Part shown: piece after piece, positions 1 to 7,564 of the stretch
Position numbering within the stretch: position 1 is the first letter of the stretch
Layout: each line of letters starts with the position of its first letter
From: Campylobacterota bacterium
GTDB lineage: Bacteria > Campylobacterota > Campylobacteria > Campylobacterales > Sulfurimonadaceae
Length of the DNA stretch: 18,084 bases
Direction of reading: 5' to 3'
NCBI GenBank assembly: GCA_013153755.1
Contig: JAADDU010000174.1
Span: 1 to 18,084, forward strand
Translations under genes and position numbers: made by a program
The notes under the pieces: generated by a model
Database searches by the model: none
Seen by the model: only the letters and a program-made list of their open reading frames with translations
What the model was told of the DNA's origin: nothing

Positions 1-657
1 TTTTAGAACTTCTATATTTGTTAATTTTGTTTTTGATTGTTTTGTTTTTAGTGGTTCAGTTTTTAGTATTTCTTCTTTTTCTAACTTTGTTTGTATCTCA
101 TTTTTTGGCTTTATTTGAATATCTTCTAAAGTTATCTTCTTTATATCTATACCATATACTTTAGATAACTCTTTTAGTCCCTCTAATGTTTTTGGTAGCT
201 CTTGAGCTATCGCTCTTTTATACCCATCACTCTTAAGTATCTTTTCTTTTAGATAATTTTTTGCGCTATTTACTAAAATTTTCAAATCTTTTACATCTGT
301 ATTTTGCATAATTTGTGGGTTTAATGTTGTTATATCTTCGATAGAGATATCTTTTGTTCTTGGTAAGTTTTTTAACATTAATAAAGAGGAAAGATTGTCG
401 TTTTGAACATCCTTAGTTTCTACCGTGTTAGTACTTAAACCAATAGCATCTATAAAAGTATTTTTAGTAGTTAAGTCAACTATCTCATTCTTTGTCTTAG
501 TATTGTCTATAGTTGTTTTGTCATCTGACTTAGGAGTTCCAATTTTAACTGCCTTTAACAGATCTGCAAAAGAGATAGTGCTTTTTAGATCATCTTTAGA
601 TATTAAATTTATCATAGATGTAGATTTATCAGTTTTTTGTAAATCTAGTAGATTCAT
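1..657 (-). CDS. fliK: FliK-like flagellar hook-length control protein, N-terminal 219 residues (cut by window edge)
   Basis: An uninterrupted minus-strand reading frame runs from the ATG at 657 to the window edge. A strong ribosome site (AAGGGG) lies about 7 nt upstream, which fixes the start. The visible part is hydrophilic, rich in Lys, Thr, Asp and Ser, with no signal peptide or membrane segment. It contains a SFADLLKAVK segment near residue 30 and an ELPKTLEGLKEL...GIDIKKITLED segment near residues 155-180. This build, a low-complexity hydrophilic N-terminal half with short conserved helices, resembles FliK proteins of Campylobacterota, which measure hook length and switch the flagellar export apparatus. 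The diagnostic C-terminal domain is outside the window. In related genomes fliK is followed by flgD and flgE, which would lie just left of position 1. The assignment rests on recalled family resemblance and is tentative. Confidence 0.6.
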   Translation of the reverse strand, partial: MNLLDLQKTDKSTSMINLISKDDLKSTISFADLLKAVKIGTPKSDDKTTIDNTKTKNEIVDLTTKNTFIDAIGLSTNTVETKDVQNDNLSSLLMLKNLPRTKDISIEDITTLNPQIMQNTDVKDLKILVNSAKNYLKEKILKSDGYKRAIAQELPKTLEGLKELSKVYGIDIKKITLEDIQIKPKNEIQTKLEKEEILKTEPLKTKQSKTKLTNIEVLK

Positions 658-761
658 CTTTAGCCCCTTATATAGCCTAATAAACAAGACTTTTAGATAA
701 CTAAAGCATTAAGTATTCCAAATATATATAGTTTAGGTGTGAAAAAAGGAAAGGTTTATAA

Positions 762-1172
762 CTATTTTAATAAGTCTAAATAATCTAGACTAGTTTTACA
801 AAACATTTTTACACTATTTTGTAAAACTTCCACAAGTTCATCTGCATCTTCTCCATCTACAGGGTAACTAATGACAAAAGAGTTTACAAACTCATCAAAA
901 AATTCATCAAAAAGTTTTTTTACTATCTCTGCTCCATATTTATCTGTATATGGTAGAACAAAAAAATAATCTGTATCGTTGTTAGCTATACTATCTGAAG
1001 CTCTTAAAATTTTTTCTAAAGAGTCTCTTACTTGCTCATCAGCTATTTTACTAAAATCACAGTAGAGTATGGTAAAACTCTCTGCTCGATTTTCATCAAG
1101 CCTATCTGAGATACCAACATTTAATCTTATTAGTTGTTTAAAATCTTGAAAATGAAAATGAATACCAGCCAT
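762..1172 (-). CDS. small protein of unknown function, possibly a degenerate GGDEF-like fold
   Basis: A 136-residue cytoplasmic protein with no signal peptide or membrane segment. Two ATGs lie in tandem (1175 and 1172). The AAGGAG ribosome site is only 2 nt from the first and 5 nt from the second, so I prefer 1172. The sequence is acidic. It has a strand-like FTILYCDFSKI near residue 35, then a helix, then DTDYFFVLPYTDKYGAEIVKKL near residue 67. The order (strand ending in D, helix, turn, strand ending in LP, helix) is reminiscent of a GGDEF domain, but the GGDEF and inhibitory-site residues are absent, so no diguanylate cyclase activity is expected. I do not recognise the family with confidence. 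It lies between the PP-loop gene and the fliK-like gene, all on the same strand, with 47 nt before it and 104 nt after it. Confidence 0.6.
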   Translation of the reverse strand: MAGIHFHFQDFKQLIRLNVGISDRLDENRAESFTILYCDFSKIADEQVRDSLEKILRASDSIANNDTDYFFVLPYTDKYGAEIVKKLFDEFFDEFVNSFVISYPVDGEDADELVEVLQNSVKMFCKTSLDYLDLLK

Positions 1173-1219
1173 CATCTCTCCTTATCTTAACATTAGTATA
1201 TCATCTAAACATAAAATAA

Positions 1220-2197
1220 CTATAAAATACTAAATTCTTTAACTTCTTCTTTAGATGCGAATGGAGATGAAGAGAGTTTTGTACCCTCTATCTCTAACGT
1301 ATAACTATTATCGATTTTAGTTTTACAATATGTTAAAATTATTTTAGATGCAGTACTTATATCCTCTTTTGTTGCATTTTTACTAAGCAAAGCATGAGGT
1401 CCTGGTAAACCAACTGTTTTTATATGGTAAAACTTATCATTTTGTATATCTTGAAGATAACCATTTTCCTCTTTATCTCTACCTACAACAAGTTTCGCAC
1501 CATCTTTTAAACGAAAATGGCGGCCAAATTTCATAACTGGTATATCTTTTACTTCAAATTTATCATACTTTATAAAATCAAACATCTTCTTAGCAAAATT
1601 TTCATCCGTTAAAAGACAACCTCCACCTGGAGATTCAAAATTATCAAGACCTATCTCTTTTACCATTTGAAGTTGTCTATCACGACTTCTTCCTGTAATG
1701 CCTTCTAATTTTTCTCTATCTACCCAACCTTTTTCTTCTGCTATTGTTGGTGCTAACATTTTTGCTGACATAGGACGCAACAAAAGACCATCACAATTTG
1801 ATTCATTTAAAACTGTTTGTAGAGCATCTTTGTTTTGACTCATCGGTCTTTGACCCATAACTTCACCACTTATTAAAAAGCTTGCACCTTCAGCTTCCAT
1901 GATTCTTTTAGCAACTGCAAACATTTTAGCATGACAATCAATACACGGATTAAAATTTTTTCCATATCCATGTTTTGGGTCAAATAAGACATCTTGTAAG
2001 AATTCACTTTCTATATCTATGATTTTTAGCTCTGCGCCAACTTGGTCACACATACTTTGCATATGCTCCAATCTATCTGTAGTGCTTCCAAAGCCTGTTT
2101 TTATATTTAATGCTAAAACTTCGATACCCTGATCGATTATAAGTTTCATCGCTAGGGTTGAGTCTAGTCCACCACTAAAAAGTGCTATTGCTTTCAT
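1220..2197 (-). CDS. PP-loop ATP pyrophosphatase, tRNA 2-thiolation (MnmA/ThiI-like) enzyme
   Basis: A 325-residue protein starting at the ATG at 2197. AAGGAA lies a few nt upstream in the 13-nt gap after dnaG, and the reading frame upstream of this ATG only overlaps dnaG. It opens with ALFSGGLDS (PP-loop, residues 5-13), the ATP-adenylation signature of N-type ATP pyrophosphatases. It also has a NPCIDC pair (C85, C88) and a GGGC cysteine (C194), suited to persulfide relay or metal binding in RNA thiolation. A separate C-terminal domain follows from about residue 215. Family members are usually annotated as MnmA/ThiI-related tRNA thiouridylases, but the cysteine placement differs from classic MnmA, so the modified base is not certain. 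Tight spacing after dnaG implies co-transcription and probably shared translation machinery. Confidence 0.75.
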   Translation of the reverse strand: MKAIALFSGGLDSTLAMKLIIDQGIEVLALNIKTGFGSTTDRLEHMQSMCDQVGAELKIIDIESEFLQDVLFDPKHGYGKNFNPCIDCHAKMFAVAKRIMEAEGASFLISGEVMGQRPMSQNKDALQTVLNESNCDGLLLRPMSAKMLAPTIAEEKGWVDREKLEGITGRSRDRQLQMVKEIGLDNFESPGGGCLLTDENFAKKMFDFIKYDKFEVKDIPVMKFGRHFRLKDGAKLVVGRDKEENGYLQDIQNDKFYHIKTVGLPGPHALLSKNATKEDISTASKIILTYCKTKIDNSYTLEIEGTKLSSSPFASKEEVKEFSIL

Positions 2198-2210
2198 AGA
2201 TTTCCTTGTT

Positions 2211-3863
2211 TTAAGAGAGTTTACCATCTTTGAGTTTTGCAATTTTACCACGAAATTGGCGAATCTTAAAAGCTTTTTCTTCAAATGTTATATCTCTTTT
2301 CATATTTATCTTTTTTAACTCTCTTTCGTAATACTTTGTAAGAAATGAGATAAGTTCTGCTTTTAATGATGTTTCATCTTTAAGTGCTTTTATCTGCTCA
2401 TCAACTGATATAGCCATAAGAGATGGGTCATCAAACTTTCCACTTAAAGCTAAACTGAATTCTCTTGAGTGAAATTGTAACAATGATGGTTCTATAGTAT
2501 CCAAAATCATATCTATAAGTTCAGGACACTCCAAAACTGTTTTAACCAAAGAAAGCTCCCAAGCATCTTTGTGAGTATCTTTTTGCATCAAAGCACTTTG
2601 ATGATTATTGTGTGATTGTGTCACCTTGATAAGAGAGGGACTAATACCTAAGCCACCTAAGCGAGATGCTAAAAAAGTTTTATACTCCTCTTGAAGAATT
2701 GGTGAGAGTGTCTTTAGGTAAGCAGTAGCATCTCTCATACACTCCTCTTTAGCTTTTGGATCTCTCAAATCATATAAAGAGAGTATCTCTTGTAAAACAA
2801 ATTCTATAAAAGGTTTTGCATCTCTAAACATGGAAGCAAGTTCTTCTACTCTACCATCTTTAACCATATCTGCTGGGTCTAAACCATTTCCAAAAATCAC
2901 AACACCACCATTAAAACCACTAGCACTAAGAAGTCTGGATGCTTTTAGAGCAGCATTTCTTCCTGCTTTATCTCCATCGTAAGCCATAACAACTCTCGGC
3001 TCACCTTTTCTTAAAAGTGGTAAATGTTCTTGCGTTAGTGCTGTACCTAAAGTTGCTACGGCATTTGTAAACCCAGCTTGATGAAGCATAATAACATCAA
3101 GATAACCCTCTGTTATAACTATCTCTTTTGTTTTATATAGTGTTTGTTTGGCATGATGATAAGCATATAAAAGTCTTGATTTGTTAAAAAATGGTGTTTC
3201 AGGGGAGTTTACATACTTTGCTTGATGACCTGTGATAGTTCTACCACCAAAACCAACTAAACTACCATTTGCAGAGTGTATAGGAAATGTTATCCTCTCT
3301 ATAAATCTGGCATAAGTATGTCTAGACTCTGTATCATAGCCTACAACACCCATATCTACAGCTTCTTTTAAACTAAACTGTTGAGCTTTTATAAAGTTTA
3401 TAGTTGCATTTGATTCTGGTGCATAACCTATACCAAATTTCTCAACACTACTCTCATAGATACCCCTTTGTGTTATATATGAGAGTGCATCTGGTTTTGA
3501 GTTTAGTAGATTTTTATACCAATCATTTAAAACATCCATAACTTGTGAGCGAGGCTTGTTATGTTTGTTATCTGTATAACCAAGCGTAAAGTTATAAGTA
3601 GTTGCTAACTTTTCTAACGCTTCAGGATAGTTGAGTTTTTCATACTCCATAGTAAATTTTATACTATCTCCACCAGCACCACAACCAAAACAGTGATATA
3701 TCTGTTTTGTAGGGCTAACAACAAAAGAAGCTGTTTTTTCATCGTGAAAAGGACAAGGTGCTTTGTAGTTTGCACCAGCCTTTTTTAGCTCTACATAAGA
3801 GCCTACAACATCAACAATATCAAGTCGTGCTTTTAAAGCTTCTATAGAGTCTGGTGTTATCAT
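2211..3863 (-). CDS. dnaG: DNA primase
   Basis: A 550-residue primase that makes RNA primers at the replication fork with the DnaB helicase. The N-terminal CHC2 zinc ribbon is complete (C37, H40, C58, C61, within CPFHDEKTASF and YHCFGCG). The RNA polymerase core shows the basic ARFIERITFPI segment (185-195). The Toprim domain shows EGYLDV (252-257, catalytic Glu) and AYDGDKAG (294-301, metal-binding Asp). The C-terminal part, after about residue 420, is poorly conserved and corresponds to the helicase-interaction region. Length is slightly below E. coli DnaG (581) and normal for this group. The start at 3863 gives the expected MITPDSIEALKARLDIVDVVG N-terminus. No convincing Shine-Dalgarno precedes it; see the promoter entry. 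Confidence 0.97.
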   Translation of the reverse strand: MITPDSIEALKARLDIVDVVGSYVELKKAGANYKAPCPFHDEKTASFVVSPTKQIYHCFGCGAGGDSIKFTMEYEKLNYPEALEKLATTYNFTLGYTDNKHNKPRSQVMDVLNDWYKNLLNSKPDALSYITQRGIYESSVEKFGIGYAPESNATINFIKAQQFSLKEAVDMGVVGYDTESRHTYARFIERITFPIHSANGSLVGFGGRTITGHQAKYVNSPETPFFNKSRLLYAYHHAKQTLYKTKEIVITEGYLDVIMLHQAGFTNAVATLGTALTQEHLPLLRKGEPRVVMAYDGDKAGRNAALKASRLLSASGFNGGVVIFGNGLDPADMVKDGRVEELASMFRDAKPFIEFVLQEILSLYDLRDPKAKEECMRDATAYLKTLSPILQEEYKTFLASRLGGLGISPSLIKVTQSHNNHQSALMQKDTHKDAWELSLVKTVLECPELIDMILDTIEPSLLQFHSREFSLALSGKFDDPSLMAISVDEQIKALKDETSLKAELISFLTKYYERELKKINMKRDITFEEKAFKIRQFRGKIAKLKDGKLS

Positions 3864-3869
3864 AATGAT

Positions 3870-3875
3870 ATTATA
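3870..3875 (-). promoter_or_regulatory. candidate -10 box of dnaG, implying a leaderless or near-leaderless mRNA
   Basis: A perfect TATAAT on the minus strand ends 6 nt before the dnaG ATG. Normal spacing would place the transcription start at about the A of the ATG. This agrees with the absence of a purine-rich ribosome site upstream of dnaG. A TATAAT is easily found by chance in DNA this A+T-rich, so this is a suggestion only. Confidence 0.4.
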
Positions 3876-3885
3876 TCTTTATGTG

Positions 3886-3931
3886 GATTAATTAATCTAA
3901 TCTTACAAAATCATCATACCTTTTAGATTAA
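3886..3931. repeat. inverted repeats in the divergent dnaG / flavoprotein intergenic region
   Basis: A perfect 12-bp palindrome GATTAATTAATC occupies 3886-3897. Its right part TTAATCTAA (3892-3900) is repeated in inverse orientation as TTAGATTAA at 3923-3931. The site lies between the divergent starts of dnaG (3863) and the flavoprotein gene (3991). The A+T-only stem is unlikely to be a terminator; a dimeric regulator site is possible. A weak plus-strand promoter (TTGTAT at 3942, TATTAT at 3964, 16-nt spacer) could drive the flavoprotein gene. Confidence 0.3.
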
Positions 3932-3990
3932 GTAAAACGCATTGTATCTTTTTGTAGTATTAGTATTATTTATAAAAGGTGGATTTAATT

Positions 3991-5325
3991 ATGGCTATTT
4001 CAAGAAGAGATGCACTCAAATTTTCAGGGCTTATGGCACTTAGTGTTAGTGCTGGAGAATGTAGTACAACACAAAAACAACATGAGCTAAAAGCTAAAGC
4101 ACCACTACCAAAAACAAAGAAACCAAGAGTTGTAGTAGTTGGTGGTGGGTGGTCAGGTTTAAGTGTAGCAAAATACACAAAACTTTACGCAAAAGAGTGC
4201 GAAGTTATACTTGTTGAACAAAGATATGAGTTTTTGTCTTGCCCTATGAGTAATCTTTGGCTTGTAGATAGAGTAAAACTTGAATATTTAACACATGATT
4301 ACCTTCAAGGAGCAAGAGAGCATAACTATACATACTTCCATGCTACTGCTATAGGGGTAGATAAAAAAAACAACATCTTAAAAACTACAAATGGAGATAT
4401 AGAGTATGACCATTTAGTTTTAGCCCCAGGTATTGACTATGATTATTCATATTGGAATGTAAATTTAAATATTGAGAGAAGACTTAGACAAGAGTACCCA
4501 GCTGCTTTTATACCAGGAAGTGAACACATAACACTTAAAAATAAAATACATAACTTTAAAGGGGGAAACTTCATCTTAAGTGTTCCCGCGGGAAACTATA
4601 GATGTCTTCCTGCACCCTATGAAAGAGCTTGTATAATAGCCGATTTTTTTAAAACAAAAAAATTAGATGCAAAGGTCATCCTTCTTGATGAGAACAATGA
4701 CATAACCATAAAAGAACATGGTTTCCATACTGCTTTTAACAAGCTATATAAAAACTATATAGACTATCGACCAAATTCAAAGATAGAAAATATAGACTTA
4801 GATACTAAAACAGTTGAAACAGAGTTTGAAGAGTTTAGTTTTGATGATGCCTCTTTTTACCCTCATGTTAGAGGTGGCAAAATTTTAGAAACTATGGGTG
4901 TTGCTAAAGATACTATCTACAATAAAATGGAGGGAGATATAGATCCTATAACTTATGAGGTAAATGGACATAAAAACATATATATCAGTGGAGATGCACG
5001 ACCAATGGGATTTTCAAAGTCAGGTAATACATCAAACACAGAGGGACAATATGTAGCTAAACTCATAGCTACTAAAATCAACAAAGCATCCAATATAAAA
5101 TGGCAATCACCTCTAACTATATGCTTCTCAGCAGTTTCTATAAACCCTGAAAGAGCCATATATATACACTCAGAATATGCTTATAACAAACAAACAAAAC
5201 GGTTTGGGTTTGCAACACCTGTTAGTAGTGAAAACTGGGGTGGTAAAGATGGACTAGACAATGCAAAAGGTTTGTATGATTGGGCAGATGCCTTATATGT
5301 AGATATGTTTGGAAAGACAAATTAG
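3991..5325 (+). CDS. fccB: Tat-exported FccB/SoxF-like sulfide dehydrogenase flavoprotein
   Basis: A 444-residue FAD flavoprotein predicted to act in the periplasm on reduced sulfur, passing electrons to cytochrome c. I use the ATG at 3991, with AAAAGGTGG 8 nt upstream; a GTG at 3979 in the same frame overlaps that ribosome site. The N-terminus SRRDALKFSGLMAL is a twin-arginine signal. The dinucleotide-binding VVVVGGGWSGLS follows at 47-58. Three cysteines match flavocytochrome c sulfide dehydrogenase: C84 in FLSCPMSN (covalent FAD attachment), C205 in YRCLPAPYERA, and C378 in LTICFSAV (the redox-active disulfide pair). The C-terminal ~70 residues correspond to the FCSD flavin-binding domain. 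No cytochrome subunit gene (fccA) is adjacent. It converges on the soxCDYZ operon and the two share a stem-loop at their ends, so a link to Sox oxidation, as with SoxF, is likely. Confidence 0.85.
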   Translation: MAISRRDALKFSGLMALSVSAGECSTTQKQHELKAKAPLPKTKKPRVVVVGGGWSGLSVAKYTKLYAKECEVILVEQRYEFLSCPMSNLWLVDRVKLEYLTHDYLQGAREHNYTYFHATAIGVDKKNNILKTTNGDIEYDHLVLAPGIDYDYSYWNVNLNIERRLRQEYPAAFIPGSEHITLKNKIHNFKGGNFILSVPAGNYRCLPAPYERACIIADFFKTKKLDAKVILLDENNDITIKEHGFHTAFNKLYKNYIDYRPNSKIENIDLDTKTVETEFEEFSFDDASFYPHVRGGKILETMGVAKDTIYNKMEGDIDPITYEVNGHKNIYISGDARPMGFSKSGNTSNTEGQYVAKLIATKINKASNIKWQSPLTICFSAVSINPERAIYIHSEYAYNKQTKRFGFATPVSSENWGGKDGLDNAKGLYDWADALYVDMFGKTN

Positions 5326-5346
5326 ATGAGGGCTAGCCTCATCTAA
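5322..5346 (-). terminator. stem-loop terminator between convergent flavoprotein gene and sox operon
   Basis: A perfect 10-bp inverted repeat (TTAGATGAGG ... CCTCATCTAA) with a 5-nt loop sits between the two convergent genes. It includes the TAG stop of the flavoprotein gene and starts 8 nt past the stop of the minus-strand DUF302-like gene. On the minus strand it is followed by TTTGTCTTT, an acceptable U-tract. On the plus strand no U-run follows. It therefore best ends the sox operon and may only act as an mRNA 3' barrier for the flavoprotein gene. Confidence 0.8.
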
Positions 5347-5354
5347 AGAGAGAG

Positions 5355-6296
5355 TTATTCTATTATCTCTGCGATTATATCTTCTATCATTTTATGTGCT
5401 TCACGGAGTGCATCTACTGCTTTTTTATCTTTTATATCAAGAGTAGTTATCCAGTTATCAACACCTAACCAACCCATATGCATCTTATTTTCACCTTTTT
5501 TCTTGTAAAGGTAAAAAGCACATGGAGCATAAGCACCAGCTTCTGGAGTGTCTTTAGATACAGGATAGATTACATCAAATTTACAGATAGAGTAAGTATC
5601 ATAAAAATCATAAGCATCATAGCCAGCAGGGACAAACATCTCTTCTGTTAAGTTAAGATAACCTGGCATTAAAAAGCCTATAGGTTCCATCTCACCCTCA
5701 AATTCATCTTCAAATTCTTCTTTAAGCTCTTCCATATTTGTATCAGGTTCTATCTCTAAATCTGCTACAAAAGATGTTTGAAATGATTTGTTTGGAAATT
5801 CAACTGTATGATTTAGCTCTTTAAACTTACCATTTGGCATAGCATTTTTAAGTGCTGTTTTAATTAGTTTTGCATAAGCTATAAGGTCTGGATCATCAAC
5901 AGGAATCTCCCCAGCTCTTGCTATACCTTCTAATGTTAAAGTTGAGATATTCATCATCCCTTTATCTTCCCATATTGACATGGTAAGGGGAGTTAAAAGT
6001 CCAAATGTTGGATACTTTTTTAAAAGTTTTAAAGATAACTCTTTACTACGAAACATAGCTAGATTATAAGTCTTATAAAAAGTTTTTTTGAATCTTAGAG
6101 AAAATGGTTTGTTCATATCATTATTACCATCTATAAATAAACCAGATTTTTCAAATGCTTCATCTATTGATTTTGTAGTGATTTTACCATCTTTGTTATC
6201 TGCGCTAAAAACTTGAACATTTTGTATAGACTTAGCCATAAGCAAGTTTGTTGAGAGAGTTAAAGCAACTAAGAACATTATATATATTTTTTTCAT
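5355..6296 (-). CDS. exported protein with two DUF302-like domains, last gene of the sox operon
   Basis: A 313-residue protein starting at the ATG at 6296 (AAAGGA about 8 nt upstream). Sixteen in-frame upstream codons overlap the preceding gene's stop region and are not needed. The N-terminus MKKIYIMFLVALTLSTNLLMA is a Sec signal peptide with likely cleavage after LMA-K. The mature protein has two DUF302-like halves, about 40-155 and 205-313, joined by an acidic linker (186-204, mostly Glu/Asp). C238 and C259 in the second half are its only cysteines. DUF302 proteins are often encoded beside sulfur-oxidation genes but have no agreed function. Here it follows the MOSC gene by 10 nt, at the distal end of soxCDYZ. 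A periplasmic role in sulfur handling is inferred from location only. Confidence 0.65.
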   Translation of the reverse strand: MKKIYIMFLVALTLSTNLLMAKSIQNVQVFSADNKDGKITTKSIDEAFEKSGLFIDGNNDMNKPFSLRFKKTFYKTYNLAMFRSKELSLKLLKKYPTFGLLTPLTMSIWEDKGMMNISTLTLEGIARAGEIPVDDPDLIAYAKLIKTALKNAMPNGKFKELNHTVEFPNKSFQTSFVADLEIEPDTNMEELKEEFEDEFEGEMEPIGFLMPGYLNLTEEMFVPAGYDAYDFYDTYSICKFDVIYPVSKDTPEAGAYAPCAFYLYKKKGENKMHMGWLGVDNWITTLDIKDKKAVDALREAHKMIEDIIAEIIE

Positions 6297-6306
6297 TTTT
6301 TTTCCT

Positions 6307-6741
6307 TTATAAAAATCTAACTTCGTCATCCACACAAATAACACCAGATTCTATAACTTTTGCAAATATCCCTCTATCGTTTTCAAGTAGTTTGGGAAGT
6401 TTCGCATCTATCTTTGATAAGCTATTGCAAATAGTACAGTTTTGAGTTATCTCTAAGGTTGTTTCTCCAACTTTTAATCTATCTCCAATATTAAGATGAT
6501 AGGGATTAACATCAAGTAAGATATTTTCCCCTAAAGAACTAAAAGGGGTATCTATACCATTTTGTTTTGCTAAATTATAACTATCTATAGAAGTTATCAA
6601 TATAGCTCTTTGGATGTTTTTTGCATAAAATTTATCTTCTAAAACGCCTTTCTTATCAAGAACCAATACATCTTTAGAGGTGCGATTACTCTTACCCTCT
6701 AAAGACACATATAGTGCTAGTACACAATTTTGAGGTTTCAT
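6307..6741 (-). CDS. MOSC-domain protein (molybdenum-cofactor-associated) in the sox operon
   Basis: A 144-residue cytoplasmic protein. The ATG at 6741 is separated from the soxZ stop by one base; earlier in-frame codons lie inside soxZ and are rejected. Ribosome-site-like AAAGG/AAGGG runs occur in the last codons of soxZ, so translation is probably coupled to soxZ. MOSC hallmarks are the SSLGENILLD segment (68-77), HLNIGDRLKVGE (82-93), the strand TLEITQ and a cysteine pair C102/C105 just after it. MOSC domains bind or sulfurate molybdenum cofactor or carry sulfur in related enzymes. In an operon with the molybdoenzyme SoxC, a role in SoxC cofactor maturation is a reasonable inference, though unproven. 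Confidence 0.75.
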   Translation of the reverse strand: MKPQNCVLALYVSLEGKSNRTSKDVLVLDKKGVLEDKFYAKNIQRAILITSIDSYNLAKQNGIDTPFSSLGENILLDVNPYHLNIGDRLKVGETTLEITQNCTICNSLSKIDAKLPKLLENDRGIFAKVIESGVICVDDEVRFL

Positions 6742-6742
6742 G

Positions 6743-7051
6743 CTACTTGATTTTACCCTTACCTTTACCTGTTTTACCTTTACGGTCAATCCAGCTAAGA
6801 AGTAGTTTATCACCCTTTTTAAATCCATCAGCTTTTAGTTCAAACTTAAAGATAGGGTTTTTAGATAAAAATTGACTAGTTGACATATCTAAAACGGTTT
6901 CACCATTTATAGTACCTGTAATATGAGTGATGAAGTTTGCATCTTCTCTATTACCAGTTTTTTTCTCCATCATGTTAAATGTAGTCATGCTATGTTTAGC
7001 CATAGCTTTAACTTTAATAACACCTTTTTTTAATTTTGCTTTTACTTTCAT
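6743..7051 (-). CDS. soxZ: sulfur-carrier subunit SoxZ
   Basis: A 102-residue protein without signal peptide, as expected for SoxZ, which is exported by riding with Tat-targeted SoxY. The family pattern is clear: the N-terminal beta strand MKVKAKLKKGVIKVKAMAKH, then NFITHITGTINGETV (about 39-53), STSQFLSKNPIFKFELKA (58-75), and the final LLLSWIDRKGKTG strand. SoxYZ forms the heterodimer that holds sulfur intermediates during thiosulfate oxidation. Ribosome site AAGGT lies about 8 nt before the ATG. The tail GKGKGKIK is basic, but the length is normal. Confidence 0.93.
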   Translation of the reverse strand: MKVKAKLKKGVIKVKAMAKHSMTTFNMMEKKTGNREDANFITHITGTINGETVLDMSTSQFLSKNPIFKFELKADGFKKGDKLLLSWIDRKGKTGKGKGKIK

Positions 7052-7094
7052 AATTTACCTTCTTATATAATTTTTAGTTTTTAATACTTAGGGA

Positions 7095-7547
7095 TTAACC
7101 TTCACATCCACCGAGTGCAACATCTAAAGATTGTTTAGCAGCATAAAGCTTGCCATCTTTACCTTTTGCAACAATAGTTATCGCTCCAGATTTACCCATT
7201 TTAATTTTAATAGAGTACTTGTTTATAGAGTATTTTGTAACTGTATATGCACAAACTGCTGCTTCAGGGTTTGCATCTTGAAATACTGCAATAGATACTA
7301 TATCTTTGTCGCATGAAAAATCAACAGGGATAGCTCCACCATTACTTGCAATTTTTGGTGCTTTTAGTTTTACACCCTCCATAACTAAATCATTTGAACC
7401 ATACATAGCTTTAATAGCATCATCAACAGTATGAGCCGACCAAACATTTGGTTTTGTTTTTCTATAATCTTCTGCTCTTACACTAGCAGGTACAGCTGCT
7501 AGAGCAATTGCACCAAAAGTTAGACTTAAAAATTTTCTTCTTTGCAT
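7095..7547 (-). CDS. soxY: sulfur-carrier subunit SoxY with variant GGCEG tail
   Basis: A 150-residue periplasmic protein. The twin-arginine signal MQRRKFLSLTFGAIALAAVPASVRA is cleaved after about residue 25. The body has the SoxY beta-sandwich pattern, including GGAIPVDFSCDKDIVSIAVF (residues 70-89). SoxY carries thiosulfate-derived sulfur on the cysteine of a mobile C-terminal GGCGG arm. Here the arm reads G146-G147-C148-E149-G150, so the acceptor cysteine is present but the following glycine is glutamate. Cysteines at about 79 and 99 are additional. It lies between soxD and soxZ (43 nt to soxZ), so it is the partner set for SoxCD rather than the one expected in a soxXYZAB cluster. Confidence 0.92.
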   Translation of the reverse strand: MQRRKFLSLTFGAIALAAVPASVRAEDYRKTKPNVWSAHTVDDAIKAMYGSNDLVMEGVKLKAPKIASNGGAIPVDFSCDKDIVSIAVFQDANPEAAVCAYTVTKYSINKYSIKIKMGKSGAITIVAKGKDGKLYAAKQSLDVALGGCEG

Positions 7548-7564
7548 AATATATTTTCCTTTTC

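Noticed and set aside
425..700. Plus-strand 91-codon frame
   Set aside because: It is a shadow of the minus-strand FliK-like gene, which has a better start and ribosome site.
6743..6790. Repeated GGTAAA-like hexamers at the 3' end of soxZ, considered as a slippage repeat
   Set aside because: They encode the basic tail of a normal-length SoxZ and the copies are imperfect, so codon choice for Gly-Lys explains them.
6742..6828. Upstream extensions of the MOSC protein into soxZ
   Set aside because: The extension overlaps soxZ codons out of frame and adds a repetitive basic stretch. The ATG at 6741 matches the domain start.
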